A stretch of 64,000 bases of DNA. Source: Opitutia bacterium Tous-C4FEB (GTDB lineage: Bacteria > Verrucomicrobiota > Verrucomicrobiia > Opitutales > Opitutaceae). Within the stretch, counting starts at the first letter, position 1. Every line of letters begins with the position of its first letter. The notes below the pieces were generated by a model. It did no database searches. It was not told where the DNA came from and saw nothing but the letters and a program-made list of their open reading frames with translations. A program made the translations under genes and the position numbers. The DNA lies in the NCBI GenBank assembly GCA_002304445.1, contig NEVA01000002.1, positions 302,185-366,184 of the forward strand. The letters run 5' to 3'. This document shows positions 10,674-20,700 of this stretch, in pieces.

Positions 10674-12707
10674 TTAGACCGCCGCCGGCGCGGGGTCGAC
10701 CCACTTGCCGTGTTCCTTGATCAGGGCGATCAGGCGGGCATCGGCCTCGGCTTGGGGCAGGTTGTATTGCACGCAGGTCTTGCCGACGTAGAGGTTGATT
10801 TTTCCGGGCGCGCCGCCGACGTAGCCGAAGTCGGCGTCGGCCATTTCTCCGGGGCCGTTGACGATACAGCCCATGATCGCGAGCTTCACTCCTTTCAGGT
10901 GTCCCGTCTGCGCGCGGATGCGCTGGGTGGTCGTTTGAAGGTCGAACAGGGTACGGCCGCAACTGGGGCAGGCGACGAACTCGGTCTTGGAAGAACGGGC
11001 GCCGGCGCCTTGAAGGACATTATAGGCGAGGGTGGTCGCCCGCACGGGATCGGTTTCGGTCTCAATGCTGATCAGATCGCCGAGCCCATCGCAGAGCAGG
11101 CCGCCGATGAGGAACGACGCGTCGAGGAGGCGAGAGAGAAACGAACCATCGGGTTTGATCGCGGTGGCGGACGTGTTGCGAATCCAGAGCGGGGCGCGGG
11201 AGCCAAGGGTGTGGAGCGCAGCCGCAAGAGATCGGGTGCGACCGAGTGGGTGGGCCGACGAATTGAGCGATGAGAGCCGAGCGGTGAGGGTGAAAAGCAG
11301 CGCGGCGTCGCCAAGGGCAACGAGCGCAGGGGCGAGTGCCGCGATGTCTTCGGCGGTGACGGCGATGGCGAGGGTGTGGCCGTGGCGGCGGGCAAGCGTT
11401 GCGAAGGCGGCGAGAGCGGAGGAGTCGGCGGCGGTGAATTCGCGAAGAAGGACGGCGGGGAGAAATTTGGGGATTGTCGATTCGAGCTCAGCAGGGGTGA
11501 GAGACGGGGCGAGTTCGAGGACGAGAAAGCGGCCGGGGGCCGACCATTCGCTCACGCTCGCGGCGACGATAGAGAGATCGGCGGAGGTGTTGACCGGGAC
11601 GAGGAGGCCCTCGTGGGGGGTGTCGGGGGATTTCGGTAGGGGAATCTGCGATTTGAAATTCGCTAGGGCGGAGAGGGCCACGCGCGTGACGACGGTAGGG
11701 GCGTGCTCGGGGCCGATCTTGATTTTTGGCGCGAGTGCGAGGGTTTGGGTCGGGCGGCGATTAAAGTGATAGGGGTCGATTTGATCGGGCGGCGGCGTTT
11801 GGAGGCCGGCGCCCAGGGACCAGAGCGACATGGCTTTGTCGGCGATGGCGCGGGCGACGGGGATTTCGTAGACACTGTCTTCCGTGAGGGAAACTCGGAT
11901 GGTATCGCCTAGACCGTCGAGCAGGAGTGAGCCAATGCCGATGGCGCTTTTGATTCGGCCGTCTTCACCGTCGCCGGCCTCGGTGACGCCGAGGTGGAGC
12001 GGATAGGTCATCTGCTCCTCGTTCATCCGGGCGACGAGCAGACGGTAGGCCTGGATCATCACCTTGGGATTCGAGGCCTTCATCGAAAGGATGATCTGAT
12101 CGTAGGAATGACTGGCGGCGATCCGGAGGAATTCGAGGGCGCTCTCGACCATCCCGAGCGGCGTGTCGCCGTAGCGGTTCATGATGCGGTCGGAAAGCGA
12201 GCCGTGATTGGTGCCGATGCGCATCGAGCGGCCGAGTTCTTTGCAGCGGATCACCAGCGGGGAGAACGCCTCGTGCAGGCGGGCGAGCTCGGCGTCGTAG
12301 TCGGAGTCCGAGTATTCGCGGACGGCGAATTTTTTCTTGTCGGCGTAGTTGCCGGGGTTGACCCGGATTTTTTCCACGTGCTCGACCGCCTCCATCGCGG
12401 CGCTGGGGAGGAAGTGGATGTCGGCGACGATGGGAACGTGGGCGAAGCCGGCGGCGGCGAGCTGGGCGCGGATGTCGCGAAGGCAGCGGGCGGCGGCGAC
12501 GTTGGGCGCGGTGATGCGGACGATCTCGCAGCCGACTTCGGCGAGAGCGATGGATTGCTGCACGGTGGCGGCGATGTCCTGCGTGTCGCTCGTCGTCATC
12601 GACTGGATGCGCACGGGATGGGTGGCGCCGACGCCGACGGAGCCGACCCGGACTTCATGAGTGTGACGGCGGATGGTTTGGAAACGGGAGGCGCAGTAGG
12701 GCGACAT
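10674..12707 (-). CDS. ispG: 4-hydroxy-3-methylbut-2-enyl diphosphate synthase, long form
   Basis: IspG reductively opens MEcPP to HMBPP, the penultimate step of the MEP isoprenoid pathway, using a 4Fe-4S cluster. The 677-residue product is the long three-domain type also found in plants, chlamydiae and Bacteroidetes. It has an N-terminal TIM barrel (VRIQSMTTSDTQD..., IVADIHF, KIRVNPGNY), a divergent insert (about residues 330-555) and a C-terminal reductase-like domain. The cluster cysteines are visible in ACPSCGR and IMGCIVNGPGE. It follows rseP, dxr, cdsA and uppS on the same strand, 92 bp after rseP, so it joins dxr in one isoprenoid cluster. Confidence 0.95.
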   Translation of the reverse strand: MSPYCASRFQTIRRHTHEVRVGSVGVGATHPVRIQSMTTSDTQDIAATVQQSIALAEVGCEIVRITAPNVAAARCLRDIRAQLAAAGFAHVPIVADIHFLPSAAMEAVEHVEKIRVNPGNYADKKKFAVREYSDSDYDAELARLHEAFSPLVIRCKELGRSMRIGTNHGSLSDRIMNRYGDTPLGMVESALEFLRIAASHSYDQIILSMKASNPKVMIQAYRLLVARMNEEQMTYPLHLGVTEAGDGEDGRIKSAIGIGSLLLDGLGDTIRVSLTEDSVYEIPVARAIADKAMSLWSLGAGLQTPPPDQIDPYHFNRRPTQTLALAPKIKIGPEHAPTVVTRVALSALANFKSQIPLPKSPDTPHEGLLVPVNTSADLSIVAASVSEWSAPGRFLVLELAPSLTPAELESTIPKFLPAVLLREFTAADSSALAAFATLARRHGHTLAIAVTAEDIAALAPALVALGDAALLFTLTARLSSLNSSAHPLGRTRSLAAALHTLGSRAPLWIRNTSATAIKPDGSFLSRLLDASFLIGGLLCDGLGDLISIETETDPVRATTLAYNVLQGAGARSSKTEFVACPSCGRTLFDLQTTTQRIRAQTGHLKGVKLAIMGCIVNGPGEMADADFGYVGGAPGKINLYVGKTCVQYNLPQAEADARLIALIKEHGKWVDPAPAAV

Positions 12708-12799
12708 GGCGGGATGGAGAATGGCGGGTGGAGCGCGTGGCGCGCCGTCGGCGGAGTGATGGATTGCCGCGTCGCTGCGCTCCTCGCAATGGCCGGAGA

Positions 12800-14221
12800 T
12801 TACTTGGCGGGCGTGCTGGACTCGGCGCGGGAGGTGTTCACGTCGCGGACGATGCGGCGGACGTCGAAGAAGCTCACGTAGAGAATCATGGAGAGCAACA
12901 GGACCATGAAGACGCTTTGGGCGCTCATGATGAAATTCACGGGCAGGGCGCGGCCGCGGAGTTTGCCGATGGTGGCGAAGAGCATCTGGCCACCGTCGAG
13001 CACGGGAATCGGCAGCAGGTTAAAGACGGCGAGGTTGATGTTGATGAGGATCGTGAACATCAAGATGGCGACGATCCCCGCCTCGGCGGCGCTGTGGAAG
13101 ATCCGGACGATCCCGACGGGTCCGGCGAGTTTGGAGATGCCGATGTCGGAGTTGGGGTTGATGAGGCTGGAGAGCGTGCGAATCGTCATGAGGACGGGCG
13201 CGACGATCTGCTTGAGGGGCGACGGATGGGTGGTGCGGAAGCCGGTGGTAAAGTCCACGCCGAGGGCTTTGGCGAGGGCGGCGTTGGTGGTCGCGGTGTG
13301 CGCGGGCAATGTGAGGGTGACCTCGGCGCCGGCGCGACGGACGATGAGCTTGGCGGGGGCGGAGGGTTGGGTGAGGAGGGTCTCGAAAAGAGTCTCGGTG
13401 CCGTAGATCTTCACGCCGTTGGCGGAGACGATTTCGTCTTTCTCGATGAGGCCCGCGGTGGCGGCGAGGGTGCCTGGGTTAATCTTAAAGGCGATGAGTT
13501 CGAAGCCAGGGGCGATGCCGACTTTGCGGAATTTTTCATCGCCGGAGAGGCGGGGATTGACGGGCAGATCGAGCATCTCGCCGTCGCGCTCCACGGTGAA
13601 AACGGCGCGGGGTTGACCGTCGGCGGTGCGGCCGGAGGTGGTGACGAGGGTCTGCATCAAGTCCTGCCAGTCGGTGACGGTTTTGCCGTCGATGGCGCGG
13701 ACAATGTCGCCGGCGCGGAAGCCGGCCTGAAGGGCGGGACTGGGAGACTTGACGCCATTGGGGCCCTCCAGGGTTTTGGCCACATAGCCGATCCGGGTGG
13801 TAGCGGTCATGCTGCTCTCGGGCAGGCCGACGACGGTGATAATGCAGGCGAGGATAAAGGCAAAGAGGACGTTGAACGCCGCACCGGCCACGAAGACCAA
13901 CATCCGGGTGGAGTAGGAAATGGGCGGGAGTTTGGCGACGTCGGCGTTGCTCGCACCCTCGATGGGGCCGAGGTCGGCGAGTTGGGGGAGGAGAACGTAG
14001 CCGCCGAGAGGAAACCAAGCGATGCGGTATTCGACGCCGTCTTTGGCGCGGTGGGACCAAATGGCGGGGCCGAAACCGATGGAGAAGCGCTCAACGAGCA
14101 CCCCGCGTCGTCGGGCGGCGAGGAAATGTCCGAGCTCGTGGACAAAGATCGAGCCGCCGAAAAAGATGACGACGAGAAAGATCGACCAGATGTTGGAGAA
14201 GACGGCGGAGAGGAGTTCCAT
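12800..14221 (-). CDS. rseP: RIP metalloprotease (site-2 protease)
   Basis: RseP is an inner-membrane zinc protease (family M50) that cleaves transmembrane segments, classically of anti-sigma factors in the envelope stress response, and clears signal-peptide remnants. The 473-residue product has the HELGHFLAARRRGV active-site motif in its first membrane helix. Tandem PDZ-like regions occupy roughly residues 120-330, and the second conserved motif, PIPVLDGGQM, is near residue 405. At least four hydrophobic segments are visible. It starts 9 bp after the dxr stop, inside the uppS-cdsA-dxr-rseP cluster, an order shared in outline with Escherichia coli. Confidence 0.94.
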   Translation of the reverse strand: MELLSAVFSNIWSIFLVVIFFGGSIFVHELGHFLAARRRGVLVERFSIGFGPAIWSHRAKDGVEYRIAWFPLGGYVLLPQLADLGPIEGASNADVAKLPPISYSTRMLVFVAGAAFNVLFAFILACIITVVGLPESSMTATTRIGYVAKTLEGPNGVKSPSPALQAGFRAGDIVRAIDGKTVTDWQDLMQTLVTTSGRTADGQPRAVFTVERDGEMLDLPVNPRLSGDEKFRKVGIAPGFELIAFKINPGTLAATAGLIEKDEIVSANGVKIYGTETLFETLLTQPSAPAKLIVRRAGAEVTLTLPAHTATTNAALAKALGVDFTTGFRTTHPSPLKQIVAPVLMTIRTLSSLINPNSDIGISKLAGPVGIVRIFHSAAEAGIVAILMFTILININLAVFNLLPIPVLDGGQMLFATIGKLRGRALPVNFIMSAQSVFMVLLLSMILYVSFFDVRRIVRDVNTSRAESSTPAK

Positions 14222-14230
14222 TTTAGGATT

Positions 14231-15424
14231 TTAGATTCTTGATTCCCGATTTTCGATTTCTGACTTCGCGAGGCGGCGGGCTTCTTGGTCGAGGGCGAGG
14301 ATGGCGGGAAGATCGGCGGGGGCGGAGCGGGAAAGTTGGCCGAGAATGTGTTCGACGACGCGCGGAATCGCAAGAAAGGGGATCTGATGCGCGAGGAAGG
14401 AGGCGACGGCGACCTCGTTGGCGGCGTTGTAAACGGCCGGGGCACCGCCGCCGGCGGTCATGGTTTCCCGGGCGAGGCGGAGCATCGGGAAGCGAACTTC
14501 GTCGAGCGGCCGGAAATCGAGCGTGAGCAGTTTCCGGAAATCAAGCGCGGCATCGACTCCCGGCGCACGGGCGGGGTGGAGCAAGGCATGTTGGATGGGA
14601 AATGTCATCGACGGCGGGCAGAGCTGGGCGAGCATCGAGCCGTCGGTGAATTCGACGATCGCGTGGACGATGCTCTGCGGGTGCATGACGGCGGTGCACT
14701 GCTCGGGGCGGAGGCCGAAGAGGCATTGGGCCTCGATCAGTTCGAGGCCTTTGTTGGCCAACGTGGCGGAGTCGACGGTGATTTTGGGGCCCATCGACCA
14801 ATTGGGATGTTTGACGGCGTCGGCGGGGGTGACGGTGGTTAGGCGGTCGACGGGCCAGTCGCGGAACGCGCCGCCGCTCGCGGTGATGGTGACGCGGCGG
14901 ACGGAGGCGTGGGGGTTGCCCTCAAGACATTGGAAAACGGCGCTGTGTTCGCTGTCGACCGGGAGAAGTTTCGCGCCGCTCTTCGCGGCGGCGGCGAGCA
15001 CGTGCTGGCCGGCGAGAACGAGGATCTCTTTGGAAGCGAGGGCGAGGTCTTTGCCGGCGTTAAGCGCGGCGAGGGCGGGTTCGAGGCCGGTGGTGCCCAC
15101 GACGGCGACGAGGACGATATCGGCCGCGGGCAGTTGGGCGAGTTCGACGAGGCCGGCGAGGCCGCCGACGAGGCGCGTGCCGGCCGGAAAGGCGGCGGGG
15201 TGGGCGCGAGCGGCGGCGAAGGCTTTTTCATCGAAGAGGCCGACGTGGCGGACGCCATGGGCGGATGCGATGGCCGCGAGTTTTTCCCAATTGCCCCGGG
15301 CGGCGACCGCGACGAGCTCGAGTTTATCGGGGTGGGCGGCGATGACGCGCAGCGTGCTCTCGCCGATGGAACCGGTGGCGCCGAGGAGGACGACGCGTTT
15401 GCGGGGGGCGGGGGAAATGTTCAT
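14231..15424 (-). CDS. dxr: 1-deoxy-D-xylulose 5-phosphate reductoisomerase
   Basis: Dxr (IspC) rearranges and reduces DXP to MEP with NADPH, the first committed step of the MEP pathway. The 397-residue product has the nucleotide-binding LLGATGSIGESTLRVI motif at its N-terminus. It also has the metal- and substrate-binding region LLPVDSEHSAVFQCL and the substrate loop ITASGGAFRDWP. Its start is 3 bp after the cdsA stop and its stop is 9 bp before rseP. This is tight operon spacing consistent with coupled expression. Confidence 0.96.
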   Translation of the reverse strand: MNISPAPRKRVVLLGATGSIGESTLRVIAAHPDKLELVAVAARGNWEKLAAIASAHGVRHVGLFDEKAFAAARAHPAAFPAGTRLVGGLAGLVELAQLPAADIVLVAVVGTTGLEPALAALNAGKDLALASKEILVLAGQHVLAAAAKSGAKLLPVDSEHSAVFQCLEGNPHASVRRVTITASGGAFRDWPVDRLTTVTPADAVKHPNWSMGPKITVDSATLANKGLELIEAQCLFGLRPEQCTAVMHPQSIVHAIVEFTDGSMLAQLCPPSMTFPIQHALLHPARAPGVDAALDFRKLLTLDFRPLDEVRFPMLRLARETMTAGGGAPAVYNAANEVAVASFLAHQIPFLAIPRVVEHILGQLSRSAPADLPAILALDQEARRLAKSEIENRESRI

Positions 15425-15427
15425 GCG

Positions 15428-16258
15428 CTACGGCAGGCCAAAGAAAAAATAACCGACCGGCGCGGCCAGCAGCAGACTGTCGCTCAGGTCAAACATGCCG
15501 CCGATGCCGGGGATGCTACGGCCGGAGTCCTTCATGTTGGCGCGGCGTTTGATCACGGATTCGACGAGGTCGGCGACGATGCCGATGGCCGCGACCGGTG
15601 CGGCAATCAGCGCGGCGATCAGCGGCGTCATGTGACCGGGGAAGTGGTCGCGTGAAATCCAAGCAATCAAGGCGCCGACACCCATCGACGTGATGATACC
15701 GCCGGCGGCGCCCTCCCACGTTTTTTTCGGGCTGATGTGAGGGGACATCTTATGGCGGCCGATGGCGAGGCCGGTGAGGAGCGCGCCGACGTCGCAAAAC
15801 TTGGCGACAGCGATGAGCCACAGGGCAAGCAGCAGCCGCCCGTCGGGGGTGACGGTATCGCCGGGGAGCGGGACGACGATCCGCACCATGTATTGCAAAA
15901 GTACGCCGACGTAAACGATGCCGAAGATTGTGGTGGCGAGGGATTCGACGCGATTTTCCGGGGTGCGTTCGCCGAGCAGGCGGACGGCGAAGACCACGGT
16001 GGAAAGGGCGAGCAGGATGTGGGCGGGCCGCCCGATGACCGTCTCGATCCAGGGCGAGAGCGTGATGAGCACGCCGAAACTTGAGCCGAAGATAGTGAAC
16101 GGCGCGTAACCGGCGCCACGCATGAGGCCGAAAAACTCGCGGAGCGTGAGTGCGGAGATGATCGCGATGAGCACGAGCGCGCCCGAGGTGCGGAAAAACC
16201 ACAGCGTGACGGCGATGATACTCCAGAGGGCGACGGTGCTGAGGATGCGTTTGATCAA
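15428..16258 (-). CDS. cdsA: Phosphatidate cytidylyltransferase
   Basis: CdsA makes CDP-diacylglycerol from phosphatidate and CTP, the branch point to the membrane phospholipids. The 276-residue integral membrane protein has about eight hydrophobic segments and the C-terminal family signature in altered form: SVIKRRANMKDSGRSIPGIGGMFDLSDS. The usual HGG is IGG and the usual DR is DL. TTG at 16258 is taken as the start because upstream extension would run into uppS and lose homology; LIKRIL then begins the first helix. It lies 77 bp after uppS and 3 bp before dxr. Confidence 0.88.
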   Translation of the reverse strand: MIKRILSTVALWSIIAVTLWFFRTSGALVLIAIISALTLREFFGLMRGAGYAPFTIFGSSFGVLITLSPWIETVIGRPAHILLALSTVVFAVRLLGERTPENRVESLATTIFGIVYVGVLLQYMVRIVVPLPGDTVTPDGRLLLALWLIAVAKFCDVGALLTGLAIGRHKMSPHISPKKTWEGAAGGIITSMGVGALIAWISRDHFPGHMTPLIAALIAAPVAAIGIVADLVESVIKRRANMKDSGRSIPGIGGMFDLSDSLLLAAPVGYFFFGLP

Positions 16259-16335
16259 GAGAGGAACTGGGAGCTGCGCGTTGAGAGTCGTAAGCAGGGC
16301 GATCTGAGGTCGGATGTCGGATCTGGGCGGATCGG

Positions 16336-17094
16336 CTAGCGGTGGGTGGGCTTCAATTGCTCGCTGGTGAGGCCAAAGCGGCGCTCGCGGCGATTGTAAT
16401 CGGCAATGGCGGCAGTGAGATCGGCTTTGGAAAAGTCGGGCCAAAGCGTGGGCGTGAAAACGAACTCGGCGTAGGCGGCCTGCATCAAAAGGAAGTTGCT
16501 GATACGGGTCTCGCCGGAGGTGCGGATCACGAGGTCGGGATCGGGGAGATCGGGGGTGGTGAGGTAGCGGGAGAAAGTGGACCAAGAATCGTCGTTGAGA
16601 TTCTCCCGGCCGGCGGCAACGGCGGCGGCGTAGGCGCGGGCGGCGTCAACGACCTCGGTGCGGGCTCCGTAGTTAAGCGCGAGAACAAGGGTGTAATCGG
16701 AGAAGTGCTGCGTGGCCGCGGTGGTGTCGTTGAGCAGCTTTTGGATATTGGCCGGGAGGTCGGCGGTGCGACCGATGGTACGGAAACGGACACGATCGCG
16801 GACGAAGGTGGCGAGTTCCTTCTTGAGGTAATACTCGAGCAGACCCATGAGCCCGCCTACCTCGTCTTGGGGGCGTTTCCAGTTTTCGACCGAAAAGGCG
16901 TAAAGCGTGAGGACTTTCACGCCGAGGTCTCGGGCCGCAAACGTGGTGGTGCGAACGGTTTCGACTCCCCGGCGGTGCCCTTCCAGGCGGGGGAGGCCAC
17001 GGGCTTTGGCCCAGCGGCCGTTGCCGTCCATGATGATGGCGATATGCGCGGGAACAGGGCCCAAAACAGCGGGCGGTGGGATGGATTCGGCCAT
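16336..17094 (-). CDS. uppS: Undecaprenyl diphosphate synthase (cis-prenyltransferase)
   Basis: UppS adds isopentenyl units in cis to farnesyl diphosphate to make the C55 carrier for peptidoglycan and LPS. The 252-residue product has the family hallmarks HIAIIMDGNGRWAKARGLPR with the catalytic Asp, the GHRRG motif, YAFSVENWKRP, and the C-terminal LVIRTSGETRISNFLLMQ and FTPTLWPDF motifs. ATG at 17094 was preferred over an upstream frame to 17382 because the conserved domain starts about 15 residues later. It heads the reverse-strand envelope/isoprenoid cluster and is divergent from phhB (69 bp). Confidence 0.96.
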   Translation of the reverse strand: MAESIPPPAVLGPVPAHIAIIMDGNGRWAKARGLPRLEGHRRGVETVRTTTFAARDLGVKVLTLYAFSVENWKRPQDEVGGLMGLLEYYLKKELATFVRDRVRFRTIGRTADLPANIQKLLNDTTAATQHFSDYTLVLALNYGARTEVVDAARAYAAAVAAGRENLNDDSWSTFSRYLTTPDLPDPDLVIRTSGETRISNFLLMQAAYAEFVFTPTLWPDFSKADLTAAIADYNRRERRFGLTSEQLKPTHR

Positions 17095-17163
17095 GCGGAA
17101 AAAGCGAAGGTAGCGAGGCGGGCGGAAGTTTGACAAGGGGGAAGCCCGGGTGAGCGTGGAGCC

Positions 17164-17451
17164 ATGAGCAAACCCCTGACGGCGAAAAAAATTGCGGCGG
17201 AGTTGGTCAAATTGCCGGGCTGGGCGTGGGAGCACGACGCGCTGGCCAAGACCTTTGAATTTGCAGATTTCAGGGCTGCGCTGGCGTTTATGGTGCGCGC
17301 GGGGTTCGAGGCCGAGGAGCTGAACCACCATCCGGAATGGATGAACGTTTACAAGACGGTCGCGGTGCGGCTTTCCACGCATGACGCCGGTGGCAAGGTG
17401 ACAGCGCTGGACGTGGAACTGGCGCGGCGCTTCGAGAAGGTGTTAGCTTAG
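17164..17451 (+). CDS. phhB: 4a-hydroxytetrahydrobiopterin dehydratase
   Basis: Pterin-4a-carbinolamine dehydratase regenerates the pterin cofactor after aromatic amino acid hydroxylation; the same small fold also acts as a transcriptional coactivator in some organisms. The 95-residue product has family length and the active-site segment ELNHHPEWMNVYKTVAVRLSTH. No phenylalanine hydroxylase gene lies in the window, so its substrate pathway is unclear. It is divergent from uppS with 69 bp between start codons. A weak 6-bp hairpin (17498-17515) sits 46 bp downstream. Confidence 0.92.
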   Translation: MSKPLTAKKIAAELVKLPGWAWEHDALAKTFEFADFRAALAFMVRAGFEAEELNHHPEWMNVYKTVAVRLSTHDAGGKVTALDVELARRFEKVLA

Positions 17452-17753
17452 CGGGCTTATGGAGGCAGCAGGTTGGGTCGATTTCCAATCACTGGGGCGG
17501 TGGTGGCAGCCACCGTTTAAGCCAATGTCACATGACCGGCGGCCTATGGGGAATCATCCCGAACTCAGTGCCGCTGGTTTTATAAGCTAATCAGCATGGA
17601 GAAAGCGTAGCTCCGGCGCCGCGGCGCGGTCAGCGGTGGCGTTTCGGGAAGGCGGGCTGGAAGCTAAGCAGCGGTCTCCGGCGGCGAAATTTCATGGAAA
17701 AAATTTAGCGGTGCGACTTGCCACCGGGAGCGCCCTGAATCACTGAAAGCGTC
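17452..17753. other. Intergenic region without a recognisable gene
   Basis: I see no gene in these 302 bp. A short hairpin (cggtgg/ccaccg, 17498-17515) followed by only three T may be a weak terminator for phhB. The right half should hold the promoter of the large cytochrome-type gene, but no clear -35/-10 pair was identified. Confidence 0.5.
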
Positions 17754-20700
17754 ATGGTGAGCTCCCGCCCCCAAGCAACCCTCCGGTTATTCGTTTTGAC
17801 GGTATGTTTGGGTGCGGTGGGTGGGATTTCCGGAGTGCTTGGCGCCGCGACACCGGCGGCCGAAACGATTGATTTCAACCGGGACATCCGGCCGATCCTT
17901 TCGGAGAACTGCATTCGTTGTCACGGACCGGATGCCGACGATCGCAAAGGTGGCGAGCGGAGCAAGGGCGGGCTGAGGTTGGACACGCGGGAAGGCGCGC
18001 TCGCGGTCATGAATGGGTTTGCAGCTATTGTCCCGGGGCGGCCGGACGAAAGCGAACTGCTGGTGCGCATCATGACGGCCGACGAGACGGAGGTGATGCC
18101 TCCGCCGGAATCCAACAAGAAACTCACGTCGCGGCAAAAAGAGCTGGTCAAAAAATGGATCGAGCAAGGTGCGCCGTATGCACCGCACTGGGCTTACGTC
18201 GCGCCGAAGCGACCGACACTCCCGGAGGTGCGCGATGTGACTTGGGGCGCGAACCCGGTGGACCGCTTCATTCTCAGCCGACTGGAACGCGAGAAACTTT
18301 CGCCGGCACCTGAGGCCGAGCGCGCCACGATTGCGCGCCGGGTGGCGTTGGATTTGACCGGCCTGCCCGCGACTCCGGCCGATGTGCAACGTTTCGAGCA
18401 GGATGCCGCTCCGGGTGCTTATGAACGCATGGTCGACCGCCTGTTGGCGCAACCGGCTTTCGGCGAACATTGGGCGCGCCTCTGGCTCGATCAGGCGCGC
18501 TATGCGGACTCGGCCGGATATGCGGACGATCCGTTGCGCACGATCTGGGCTTATCGGGATTATCTCGTCCGGGCGTTCAACTCCAACAAACCGTTCGACC
18601 AGTTCACCACCGAACAACTCGCGGGGGACCTGCTGCCGAACCCGACGGATGAGCAACTCGTGGCCACGGCGTTTCACCGCAACACGCCGACCAACAGCGA
18701 AGGCGGCACGATCGACGAAGAGTTTCGCAACGTCGCCGTGGTGGACCGCGTGAACACGACGATGACCGTCTGGATGGGCTCAACCATGGCCTGCGCCCAG
18801 TGCCACACGCATAAATATGATCCGTTTACCCATACCGATTACTTCCGGCTTTTTGCGATTTTCAACAACACCGCGGACAACGACCAGAAAGACGAATCGC
18901 CGGTGCTCGGGCTGTTCACCCCGGAGCAAAAAAAAGAGAGGAAGGAACTCGAAGGTCAGATCGCAGCGATCCAGCCGACGTTGAGCGCCCGGACGCCCGA
19001 GTTGTTGGCCGCGCAACCCGCTTGGGAAAAACGGTTCGAGCCGGGGCTCGGGTGGTCGGGTCTGAGACCGACGGGTCTGGTTTCGAAAGCGGGTGCGGCG
19101 ATGACCGTCGGCAGCGATGGGGTGATCGGAGTTGAGCGTAAAGGCGAAAAGGACATCTACACGCTCAGAACGGTGACCGAGGCGGAACAGACGCTGACGG
19201 CTCTCAGGGTCGAGGCGCTGCCAACGAAGGACACGGGCGAATTCGTAGTCACGCGCGTGCGGGCCGCAGTGATCCCGGCGGGTAAGCCTGAAATCTCCGG
19301 TCGCTTTCTTCGGATTGAGTTACCCGGAAACGACCGCGTGCTGTCGCTGGCCGAGGTGCAAGTTTACGAGGGCGACGAGAACATCGCGCCGGCCGGTCGG
19401 GCGAGCCAGAGCAGCACCGACGGTGAGGCGGTTTCAGCTCTCGCCATCGACGGGAAAACCAATGGCGATTTGGTGCAGGCAAAAACGACGACGCTCACCC
19501 TGCGCTCGGAGAATCCATGGTGGGAGCTCGACTTGAAGAACGACCAAGTGACGGAGCGGTCGGTGGAGCGCGTGGTTATTTGGAACCGCACGGATGGCGA
19601 CTACGGAGCACGTCTCGCCGGCGCGAAGATCACGGTCCTTGATGCGCAGCGAACTCCGGTGTGGTCCACCACGCTGGAAACCGCCCCGGTCAAGAATGAG
19701 GCATTGGTGGTGAGCGAAGTGAGCTCGATCGTTTTTGTTTCGGCGCACGCAGACTTTACCGCCGAAGGTTTCGCGGCGAACACGGTTTTGACCAAAGCTG
19801 GCAAAGAGAAAGGTTGGTCCGTGGGCGGGGCGACTACGACGGCCCACACCCTCGCGCTTTTGCCGAAAAAGCCGGTGGTGGTGCCGGCGGGCGGGCAGTT
19901 GAAAGTGACGATTGAACAATTCTCCAATCGAAAGCACGCTACCTTGCGGGCGTTCCGTATTACGACATCAAGCGACGTTCGGGCCAACGAGATCGTTCGG
20001 ACGCCACCGCCGGTGTTGGCGTTGATCGCGCGCGCACCCGGAGAGCGCTCGGCAGCTGAGAACGAGACGGTGACCTCTCACTATATGACCGTCGCGCCGG
20101 GCTTGCAGCCCGAGCGTGAACGGCACGCGGCTTTGTTGGCGAAACTCGAAGCAGTGAAGCCCAGCACGACGGTGCCGGTCATGTCGGAGGTGGTGGGTAG
20201 CGCGCGCCGCACGACGCAGATCCACCGTCGCGGGAACTACCTCGATCTGGGCGAGGAAGTCTCGCCGGGCACACCGGAGGCGTTGCATCCCCTCCCGGCG
20301 GGAGCGGCTTCGAATCGGCTGGGGCTCGCCCAATGGTTGCTCGATCCGAGCAATCCCCTGACGACCCGGGTGATTTCAAATTTATTCTGGGAGAATGTCT
20401 TCGGGCTCGGCTTGGTGCGGACGAGTGAGGATTTTGGCAGCCAAGGTGATCTGCCCTCGCATCCGGAGCTCCTAGATTGGCTCGCGGTGGAGTTTCGCGA
20501 GAGCGGTTGGGACGTGAAACATCTGCTGCGGTTGATGGTAACCTCGCGGACTTACCGGCAGTCGTCGCGGATTACGCCCGAAATGTTGGCGCGGGATGTG
20601 GACAATCAGTTGCACGCGCGCGGGCCGCGGTTCCGGCTTTCGGCCGAGATGATCCGCGATCAGACGCTCGCGGTGAGCGGATTACTGAGTGCCAAAATGT

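Noticed and set aside
12728..14242. A forward-strand frame of 504 codons
   Set aside because: It is the antisense shadow of rseP, whose reverse-strand product has clear M50 motifs.
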